From Opitutia bacterium (GTDB lineage: Bacteria; Verrucomicrobiota; Verrucomicrobiia; Opitutales; JANYDI01): 15,208 bases of DNA. The DNA lies in contig JANYDI010000081.1 of the NCBI GenBank assembly GCA_025363695.1, forward strand, positions 1 through 15,208. The letters are read 5' to 3'. Positions within the stretch are counted from its first letter, which is position 1. Each line of letters begins with the position of its first letter. Position numbers and translations under genes: made by a program. Below are positions 6,247 through 11,441 of the stretch, piece after piece. The notes under the pieces were generated by a model. It was not told where the DNA came from and made no database searches. It saw nothing but the letters and a program-made list of their open reading frames with translations.

Positions 6247-6370
6247 AAAAAGTGGTTTTAGCGGAGGCATTTTGGATTCAGGCAAGGAGCTAAGCCCGAC
6301 GTGTGCTTCTGCACTCGAGGGCTGCAGCGACACAGCATCAATCCAAAAGGCCCCGCTAAAACCACTTTTT
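6247..6370. repeat. Structured element E (divergent D-type hairpin) before brnQ
   Basis: Arms 6247-6278 and 6340-6370 pair: AAAAAGTGGTTTTAGCGG with CCGCTAAAACCACTTTTT, then TTTTGGATT with AATCCAAAA, separated by a small bulge. The 61-nt core starts CAGGCAAGGA and ends ACACAGCATC, the same strips that bound the D2 core on its minus strand. Inside are a stem AGCCC/GGGCT (6293-6297, 6319-6323) and an apex GTGC-ttct-GCAC. The right arm ends in six Ts directly touching the brnQ ATG. It resembles an intrinsic terminator with a large structured loop. Confidence 0.8.
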
Positions 6371-6371
6371 T

Positions 6372-7550
6372 ATGTTTAAACGTTTGAGTATTATCACTAC
6401 TGCTGGGTTTGCGGTGTTTTCGATGTTCTTTGGTTCTGGGAACCTGGTATTTCCGCTCTTGGTGGGGAAGCAGAGCCAGTCGAGCTACGGGTTGGCGATG
6501 CTGGGGCTGATGGTGACGGGTATTTTTGTGCCCTTGCTGGGGATGCTGAGTCTATTGGCACATGGCAAGCCGGGCAAGAGTGCCAGGGGTGCCGAAGGGG
6601 AGGGGACGGTTTGGACCTACATGAACACCTTGGGGCGTCGGCCGGCATGGTTGCTGATGTTTGTTATCTTGGGGCTTTTGGGACCTTTTGGGGTGTGCCC
6701 GCGCTGTATTTTAGTGGCTTATGGAGGCTTAAAGCCTTTATATCCACAGCTTTCTTTGAGTTTGTTTGCTTTTTTATTTTGCGGCCTCGTAGGGTTTATG
6801 GCGTGGCGTCCGCAGGCGATTATCGACTGGATTGGAAAGGGCTTGACGCCGTTTCTTTTGGCAGGATTAAGCTGCTTGGTGTTTTTTGGGGTGCGTGGGC
6901 CTACGCCTGAGGGTGTCTTGGAGGCTCAGGAGGCCTTTAGTTTGGGCTTTTTCAAGGGTTACGAGACGATGGACTTATTGGCGGCCTTTTTCTTTTCAGG
7001 CGTTGTGGTGGAGTACATGCGGGCGCAGGCACAAGGCAGTAAGCGTCAATTGCTCGTTCTATCTTTGGGGGCCAGCGTGTTAGGGGCCCTGCTTTTGGGC
7101 CTGGTCTACTGGGGTTTGGTGGCACTGGGGGCCAAACACGCGCTCGTCCTAGAAGGCGTGCACCCGAGTTCGTTTTTGGTTACCGTAGCGCAGGAAACCC
7201 TTGGCTCTTGGGCCCTGCCTGTTGTGGGAGTGACGATCGCGCTGGCTTGCTTGACGACGATGCTTATTTTGGTGCAGTTGTTTGCCCAGTTTGTAATCGA
7301 TAGCTTTCCGAAGCGCCGTTCCTTGGGGCACTCAGCGCTGCTGGGCACCCTGGTGTTGTGCTTCATTCAAGCGCATTTGCAGTTTGATCGCTTAGAAGTC
7401 TTTTTGGCTAAAATCCTCCAAGTGGCCTATCCTGCCCTGATTATTTTTGCGCTTGCGATGCTTTGGGATCGTTTCCGAGGTACCCATGTAAGCGCTAAAG
7501 CCTTTTGGATCGCCGTGTTTGCTAGCTCGGCTCATCTTTTTTATGCCTAA
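6372..7550 (+). CDS. brnQ: Branched-chain amino acid carrier (BrnQ/LIVCS family)
   Basis: This 392-aa membrane protein has about twelve hydrophobic segments. Its family signatures are FFGSGNLVFPLLVG near residues 19-32, GPFGVCPRC in the third or fourth segment (family G..a.PR), and GYETMDLLAAFFFSG in the middle (BrnQ: GYxTMDxLA). BrnQ carriers take up Leu, Ile and Val with sodium or proton. Relatives are typically about 430-440 aa, so this one is slightly short. The start lies directly after the T-run of hairpin E with no room for a Shine-Dalgarno; the N-terminal alignment to the family supports this ATG. It is followed 5 nt later by the DUF721 gene, so the two are co-transcribed. Confidence 0.92.
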   Translation: MFKRLSIITTAGFAVFSMFFGSGNLVFPLLVGKQSQSSYGLAMLGLMVTGIFVPLLGMLSLLAHGKPGKSARGAEGEGTVWTYMNTLGRRPAWLLMFVILGLLGPFGVCPRCILVAYGGLKPLYPQLSLSLFAFLFCGLVGFMAWRPQAIIDWIGKGLTPFLLAGLSCLVFFGVRGPTPEGVLEAQEAFSLGFFKGYETMDLLAAFFFSGVVVEYMRAQAQGSKRQLLVLSLGASVLGALLLGLVYWGLVALGAKHALVLEGVHPSSFLVTVAQETLGSWALPVVGVTIALACLTTMLILVQLFAQFVIDSFPKRRSLGHSALLGTLVLCFIQAHLQFDRLEVFLAKILQVAYPALIIFALAMLWDRFRGTHVSAKAFWIAVFASSAHLFYA

Positions 7551-7555
7551 CGCTC

Positions 7556-7921
7556 ATGGCCTTTAGTCGTAAGATCGAAAACCTCATTGCCAACCTGCGC
7601 GGCTTGCCCGAGGATACGAGTCGCTCTTTTTTACGTAAAGAAAAGCACTTAGGAGATCTCCTAAAAAGCCTTGAGTATAAAAACGTCAAGCAACAATCCG
7701 TCTACGACGCAATCCTTAGCAACTGGGCTGCCCTCCTAGGGCCCGAATACGCCTCCCGCTGTCAACCCCTGCGTCTGAGCGAAGGCAATACCTTGATCAT
7801 CAGCGTTCCCAATGCGACGCTGCGCCAGCAACTCCATTTTCAAAAAAATGCTTTGCTCAAAAAACTCCAAGCACTGCCGTTGTGTAGAGGCATGCAAAAT
7901 ATCGTTCTTTTGAGTCATTAA
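7556..7921 (+). CDS. DUF721 (DciA-like) protein, probable helicase-loading factor
   Basis: This 121-aa protein fits the DUF721 fold. An N-terminal helix region precedes W..LLGPEYASRCQPLRL (family W..ivG..la....p..l), then a KH-like strand-helix part, GNTLIISVPNATLRQQLHFQKNALLKKL, and a final strand. DciA, the founding member studied, loads the DnaB replicative helicase in bacteria lacking DnaC or DnaI. That role is inferred here from family only. It begins 5 nt after brnQ without a Shine-Dalgarno. Its TAA stop (7919-7921) merges with the edge of composite repeat III: TAAGGGCCAAGGGG. Confidence 0.82.
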   Translation: MAFSRKIENLIANLRGLPEDTSRSFLRKEKHLGDLLKSLEYKNVKQQSVYDAILSNWAALLGPEYASRCQPLRLSEGNTLIISVPNATLRQQLHFQKNALLKKLQALPLCRGMQNIVLLSH

Positions 7922-7924
7922 GGG

Positions 7925-8007
7925 CCAAGGGGACGTTGTCCCCTTGGATCCCCTTTCCGATAGCGATTTTCAAAAATGCTGACGCATTTTAGTAAAATCG
8001 CTATCGG
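7925..8007. repeat. Hairpins H1 and H2, left end of element III
   Basis: H1 is CCAAGGGGAC-gtt-GTCCCCTTGG. H2 pairs CCGATAGCGATTTT with AAAATCGCTATCGG, apex AAAATGC-tgac-GCATTTT. The H1 edge is 3 nt from the DUF721 stop codon. Confidence 0.88.
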
Positions 8008-8075
8008 GATAGGATATACAAGGCACCCCACGGATCCCTTCGGGATCCAATTTAAGCAATATAATTATTTATTTA

Positions 8076-8300
8076 AAAGCCACACTTAAGGAGGCCTGAA
8101 GGGCCGGCAGATACGTAGCCCAGGGCGTGAGCCCTGGGTTTACGGTAAAAAAAGATTTTGAGCCCTACAGGGGCGACACTCGTATTCAAATTTTTAGTGC
8201 CGCCCTTACAGGGCTCCGGTTTATTTTCCATCCCGAACCCAGGGCTTACGCCCTGGGCTGTCCATATGCCGGCCTTTCAGGCCTCCTTATGTGTGATTTT
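8076..8300. repeat. Palindrome B, copy in element III
   Basis: The arms start CACACTTAAGGAGGCCTGAA and end with the complement CAGGCCTCCTTATGTGTG. The GCCCAGGGC...GCCCTGGG hairpins and the central GAGCCCTACAGGGGCG / CGCCCTTACAGGGCTC pair are present. Small differences between arms (CAGATACG versus CCATATGC) show that it is not a recent perfect foldback. Confidence 0.88.
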
Positions 8301-8369
8301 TAATAAAAAACTCTATTGCCTATGAGCCGGATCCCTTCGGGATCGTAGGATGGGCCTTGTATTTCCTCC

Positions 8370-8460
8370 CCGATAGCGATTTTGCTGAAATACGTAGTAT
8401 TTCACAAAATCGCTATCGGAAGGGGATCCTAAGGCGCGCGCGCCCGCAAGCGCCCCTTGG
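8370..8460. repeat. Hairpins H2 and altered H1, right end of element III
   Basis: H2 pairs CCGATAGCGATTTTG with CAAAATCGCTATCGG, apex GAAATAC-gta-GTATTTC. H1 is disturbed: the left side reads AAGGCGCGCGCGCC where AAGGGGCGC is expected, while the right side CGCAAGCGCCCCTT is normal. This looks like a small insertion or slippage in a CG run. Confidence 0.8.
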
Positions 8461-8466
8461 CCCTTT

Positions 8467-9384
8467 TTACTCTCTCCCTTCAAAGCTAAACTGCCCCGTG
8501 CGGCCTGCGTAGCCTCGGTGGAGACACTCGGGACAGCCTACTTGTTGGCAAGCGAGGCAGGGGCGGGGCAGGAGTTTTTGGGCGAGGATGCCACGCAAAA
8601 CGGCGTTGACCTGATAGTTGGGGACGCCCATTTCGACGAGGCGCAAAGGCGTACTTGCGGTATCGCGCGTGTGCAAAGTCGCCAAAACCAAATGACCGGT
8701 GAGGGCGGCTTGGCAGGCGATGATGGCGCTTTCGGCGTCGCGGAGTTCGCCAATTACAAGGACATCTGGGTCATGGCGCAAACAGGCACGCAGGGCATGC
8801 GAGAAGCTTAGGCCCATTTCAGGCCGAATGGCGACCTGTATCAAGTGGTCAAAGGTGTATTCAATCGGGTCTTCCAGGGTGATGATTTTTTGCTGTTTTT
8901 GGGCCAAGGTTTGCAGTAGGGCGTATAAGGTGGTGGTTTTCCCGCTTCCCGTGGGCCCGGTGATGAGCAAAAGGCCTTCGCCAGCCTCGATAATTTTGAG
9001 AAGTTCCGTGCGAATCGCCTCAGGAATGCCCAGCTGTGGGAGGTCTAAGATCCACGAGCGCTTGTCCAAAAAACGGATCATCACGCTTTCCCCAAAAAGA
9101 GTCGGTACCGTAGAAATGCGTAGGTCCGATACGCCGCCTTGAGCATTTTTGAAGGCCATGCGGCCATCCTGAGGCTGACGCTTTTGCGCGATATCTAACT
9201 GGGCCAAGATCTTAATGTGCGAGACAATCCGCTCCTTGAGGTGCACCGGGCAGAGCGCAACCGCATGCAACACCCCATCAATCCTCTGACGCACAGACAG
9301 GCCTCCCTCAAAGGGCTCAAAGTGCAAGTCCGCCGCTCCAGCCAAGAGGGCATCGGTTAGCCAGCGATGGACAAGTTGTTCCAT
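8467..9384 (-). CDS. Compact GspE/PilB/ComGA-type secretion or pilus ATPase
   Basis: This 305-aa protein belongs to the type II secretion/type IV pilus assembly ATPase family. Visible motifs are ASDxHxEP-like AADLHFEP (17-24), Walker A GPTGSGKT (143-150), Asp box ITLEDPIEY (168-176), Walker B DPDVLVIGELRD (205-216), His box LATLHTRD (234-241) and a tight four-cysteine cluster at 276, 279, 284 and 287, probably zinc-binding. It lacks the N-terminal N1E/MshEN domain of full GspE (about 500 aa), starting directly at the ATPase module. It also stops soon after GYAGRTGQF, where relatives usually continue for about 50 residues or more. ComGA-type proteins are similarly short at the N-terminus. Both ends abut repeat elements. 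No pilin or secretin gene is visible in the window. Confidence 0.85.
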   Translation of the reverse strand: MEQLVHRWLTDALLAGAADLHFEPFEGGLSVRQRIDGVLHAVALCPVHLKERIVSHIKILAQLDIAQKRQPQDGRMAFKNAQGGVSDLRISTVPTLFGESVMIRFLDKRSWILDLPQLGIPEAIRTELLKIIEAGEGLLLITGPTGSGKTTTLYALLQTLAQKQQKIITLEDPIEYTFDHLIQVAIRPEMGLSFSHALRACLRHDPDVLVIGELRDAESAIIACQAALTGHLVLATLHTRDTASTPLRLVEMGVPNYQVNAVLRGILAQKLLPRPCLACQQVGCPECLHRGYAGRTGQFSFEGRE

Positions 9385-9402
9385 AGGGTGAAAAAGGAAG
9401 GG

Positions 9403-9427
9403 CTAAGGAGCGCCGTGGTCCCCTTAG
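9403..9427. repeat. Degenerate H1 hairpin upstream of the GspE-like gene
   Basis: CTAAGGAGCG...TGGTCCCCTTAG resembles H1 (CTAAGGGGAC...GTCCCCTTAG) with changes in the left arm. It is preceded by the edge-like GGAAGGGCTAAGG and runs straight into element D2. H2 and H3 are absent on this side. Confidence 0.55.
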
Positions 9428-9430
9428 GAT

Positions 9431-9541
9431 GGTTTGAGGGGTGCATTGGGGGTTGATGCTGCGTCATGGAAGTGACTCACGCACCGTAGTGCGCTACGCA
9501 CTTCCCTTCCTTGCCTGAACCCCCAATGCGCCCCTCAAACC
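9431..9541. repeat. Structured element D, copy 2
   Basis: Outer arms 9431-9454 and 9518-9541 pair over 24 bp with a single mismatch (a G-T wobble if transcribed). Inside are the strips GATGCTGCGT and CCTTGCCTG, then GGAAGTG/CACTTCC and an apex CGCAC-cgta-GTGCG. The central ~50 nt are identical to copy 1 at 6071-6183, whereas the arms differ by paired substitutions. It lies between the ATPase gene and recA, together with a half composite repeat. Confidence 0.87.
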
Positions 9542-9710
9542 GGCTCGAGGTCATTCAAAAAAATACTCCCGGATCGCTTCGCGATCTGGAGGGGCCCTTG
9601 TATCACCCTTTCCGGTAGCGATTTACTTAAAATACGTAGTATTTTAATAAATCGCTACCGATAGGGGATCCAAGGGGAGCTGGCTCCCCTTGGCCTATTC
9701 CTTAGCCCTT
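9542..9710. repeat. Half composite repeat V (H3-H2-H1) behind recA
   Basis: H3 is CTCCCGGATCGCTTCGCG... (9566-9591), followed by the linker CCCTTGTATCACCC, H2 (9613-9660) and H1 (9670-9693). There is no palindrome B and no mirrored H2/H3 on the left, where D2 stands instead. The recA stop is 17 nt from H1, with the edge partly duplicated (AAGGGCTAAGG, then GGCCAAGGGG on the minus strand). Confidence 0.83.
9613..9693. repeat. Hairpins H2 and H1 of half-element V
   Basis: H2 pairs CGGTAGCGATTTA with TAAATCGCTACCG, apex AAAATAC-gta-GTATTTT. The stem has GGTAGC where most copies have GATAGC, matched in the opposite arm. H1 is CCAAGGGGAGC-tg-GCTCCCCTTGG. Confidence 0.85.
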
Positions 9711-10769
9711 TTACTCTTCGGCATCCTTGTCTTTGCTAGCTCCCAATATCGTTCCGCCGGAGACGTGGATGGTTTCTAAGATCTTGGTAGTGAGGGCGTT
9801 ACGCAGCTCGGCATTTTCGGCGAGGTGTTGCTTGGCGGCCTCGCGTCCTTGGCCGATGAGCTTGCCTTCGTAGGAGATCCAGGAGCCCTTCTTTTCTAGG
9901 AGCTTGCGTTCGAGGGCCAGGTCGATGAGGGAGCCGGTGTGGGAAATGCCTTCATCGTACATGATATCAAACTCGCACTCGGTGAAGGGTGGGGCGACCT
10001 TATTTTTGACGATTTTCAGACGCGTACGGTTTCCGACGACTCGACCTGTGGGGTCCTTGATGGGGCCTGTGCGGCGAATGTCCATGCGTACAGAGGCTGA
10101 AAACTTCAGGGCGCGTCCCCCGGGCGTGGTTTCGGGGCTACCGAACATGACGCCGATTTTTTCGCGTATCTGGTTGGTAAATAGGCAGATGCATTGCGTT
10201 CTGCTAATGGCTGCCGTGAGGCGACGCATGGCCTGGCTCATCAGGCGGGCTTGAAGACCCACGGTAGCGTCTCCCATTTGGCCTTCGAGCTCGACTTTGG
10301 AAACCAGAGCAGCGACGGAATCGATAATCACCAGCTCTATGCCGCCGGAGCGGATCAAATCTTCTGCAATTCCGAGGGCATCTTCGCCGCATTCGGGTTG
10401 AGAAATCAGCAGATTATCGATATCCAGACCTACTACTTTGGCGTAACGGGGGTCCAGGGCGTGTTCTACATCGATAAAGGCGACCTTGCCGCCTTTTTTC
10501 TGGGCCTGAGCAGCAATGCTGAGGCAAAAAGTGGTTTTTCCGGAAGACTCAGGGCCATAAATTTCACAAATCCGCCCACGTGGCAAGCCTCCCACGCCTA
10601 AGGCTAAATCTATCGCGATAGATCCCGTAGACAGCACGGACACTTGCATCCGGGAAGCCTCTCCCATCCGCATAATGGAGCCTTCGCCGTACTTCTTATT
10701 GATGGTCCCGCAGGTAAAGTCTACGCTCTTATCGGATTCACTGCCCTTTGTTATTGTCGCTGTTGCCAT
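9711..10769 (-). CDS. recA: Recombinase RecA
   Basis: This 352-aa RecA is complete. It has the N-terminal YGEGSIMRMGE segment, Walker A GPESSGKT (72-79), FIDVEHALDP, the QPECGEDAL segment, Walker B LVIIDSVAALV, loop L1 (VELEGQMGD), loop L2 region (NQIREKIGVMFGSPETTPGGRALKF) and the C-terminal FDIMYDEGIS...GSWISYEGKLIGQGREAAKQHL domain. It forms filaments on single-stranded DNA for homologous recombination and, where LexA exists, SOS signalling. The N-terminus is unusual: FTCGTINKKYG replaces the common ALxxIEKxFG helix. AAGGA precedes the ATG by only 2 nt, so it is a doubtful Shine-Dalgarno. I saw no CTG-N10-CAG-type or other LexA box in the 67 nt up to hairpin H1. Confidence 0.98.
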   Translation of the reverse strand: MATATITKGSESDKSVDFTCGTINKKYGEGSIMRMGEASRMQVSVLSTGSIAIDLALGVGGLPRGRICEIYGPESSGKTTFCLSIAAQAQKKGGKVAFIDVEHALDPRYAKVVGLDIDNLLISQPECGEDALGIAEDLIRSGGIELVIIDSVAALVSKVELEGQMGDATVGLQARLMSQAMRRLTAAISRTQCICLFTNQIREKIGVMFGSPETTPGGRALKFSASVRMDIRRTGPIKDPTGRVVGNRTRLKIVKNKVAPPFTECEFDIMYDEGISHTGSLIDLALERKLLEKKGSWISYEGKLIGQGREAAKQHLAENAELRNALTTKILETIHVSGGTILGASKDKDAEE

Positions 10770-10836
10770 AATCCTTCTTCAAAAGCCCAGACGCTAGGGG
10801 GCCCTTAAGATAAACGCAAGCTAAAAGTGAAAAGGG
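10770..10836 (-). promoter_or_regulatory. recA upstream region
   Basis: Only 67 nt separate the recA start from hairpin H1 of element IV. A TATCTT about 50 nt upstream could serve as a -10 box, but its -35 would have to lie in the element edge (CCCTTTTCAC). The promoter, if here, is partly supplied by repeat sequence. Weak evidence. Confidence 0.25.
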
Positions 10837-10918
10837 CCAAGGGGACGTTGTCCCCTTGGATCCCCTTTCCGATAGCGATTTTGCAAAATACTACGTATTT
10901 TGGCAAAATCGCTATCGG
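10837..10918. repeat. Hairpins H1 and H2, left end of element IV
   Basis: H1 is identical to that of element III (CCAAGGGGACGTTGTCCCC...). H2 pairs CCGATAGCGATTTTGC with GCAAAATCGCTATCGG, apex AAAATAC-tac-GTATTTT, a longer lower stem than in the other copies. Confidence 0.87.
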
Positions 10919-11042
10919 GATAGGATATACAAGGCCCCCCACAGATCCCTTCGCGATCTGTGGGGGAGCTTAGGTTCTGTGAAGGAAATTTTTTTGTAAT
11001 GAAGGATTGATATTTTAGGGCGTGTGATCAATTAAGCTATCA

Positions 11043-11265
11043 ACAAAACGCACATAAGGAGGCCTGAAGGGCCGGCATATCGTAGCCCAGGGCGTAAGCC
11101 CTGGGTTTACAGGTGAAAAATTTTTGAGCCCTACAGGGGCGACACTCGTATTCGAATTCTGAGTGCCGCCCTTACAGGGCTCCGGTTTGTTTTTCATATC
11201 AAACCCAGGGCTTACGCCCTGGGCTACGATATGCCGGCCTTTCAGGCCTCCTTATGTGTGGTTTG
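11043..11265. repeat. Palindrome B, copy in element IV
   Basis: The arms begin CAAAACGCACATAAGGAGGC and end GCCTCCTTATGTGTGGTTTG. The copy is closely similar to those in elements II, III and VI, including the ATATCGTAGCCCAGGGCGTA segment. A 60-codon frame on the minus strand lies within it and is a by-product of the repeat. Confidence 0.88.
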
Positions 11266-11353
11266 ATTAATGACTTAGATTAGACTTAATGGATGACACG
11301 CCCTAATTTGGCTCAGATGATTTTTCCTTCACAGAACCTAGTATCTCCCTCCC

Positions 11354-11437
11354 AGGTAGGCGATTTTTATAAAATGCTCTGCATTTTTAAAAATCGCCTA
11401 TCAGTAGGGGATCCTAAGGGGCGCAAGCGCCCCTTAG
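11354..11437. repeat. Hairpins H2 and H1, right end of element IV
   Basis: The H2 stem is GGTAGGCGATTTTTA against TAAAAATCGCCTATC, apex AAAATGC-tct-GCATTTT. H1 is CTAAGGGGCGC-aa-GCGCCCCTTAG, with a T/A pair replacing the usual C/G next to the AAGGGG stem. H1 lies 4 nt from the dsbD stop codon. Confidence 0.85.
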
Positions 11438-11441
11438 CCCT

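Larger units (their letters stand above)
7922..8466. repeat. Composite nested inverted repeat III between convergent genes
   Basis: This ~545-bp element fills the whole gap between two facing 3' ends. Order: H1 (7925-7947), H2 (7957-8007), linker GGATATACAAGGC, H3 GGATCCCTTCGGGATCC (8032-8048), AT spacer, palindrome B (8076-8300), mirrored H3 (8329-8344), linker CCTTGTATTTCC, H2 (8370-8419) and an altered H1 (8429-8460). Nothing in it codes for protein. Because both neighbours end here, a bidirectional terminator function is the natural idea, but no canonical T-tract follows the stems. Confidence 0.88.
10831..11441. repeat. Composite nested inverted repeat IV (recA 5' to dsbD 3')
   Basis: This ~610-bp element has H1 (10837-10859), H2 (10869-10918), linker GGATATACAAGGCC, a strong H3 CCCCCACAGATC...GATCTGTGGGGG (10936-10966), an extra arm TAGGTTCTGTGAAGGAAA (10971), the word TTAGGGCGTGTGATCAATTA (about 11013), palindrome B (11043-11265), its inverse GACACGCCCTAA (about 11296), the mirrored extra arm CTTCACAGAACCTA (to 11341), H2 (11354-11403) and H1 (11414-11437). 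The mirrored H3 is missing. The module between the two GGGCGTGTG words, about 290 bp, looks like a unit of its own. Confidence 0.87.

Noticed and set aside
6071..6370. D/E elements as integron attC sites
   Set aside because: They lack the 5'-RYYYAAC / GTTRRRY core sites, no integrase or cassette genes are near, and the strips do not match attC L/R boxes.
8467..9384. GspE-like gene as a pseudogene
   Set aside because: All catalytic motifs are intact and there is no internal stop or frameshift. Short forms such as ComGA exist, so it is annotated as a gene with the truncation noted.
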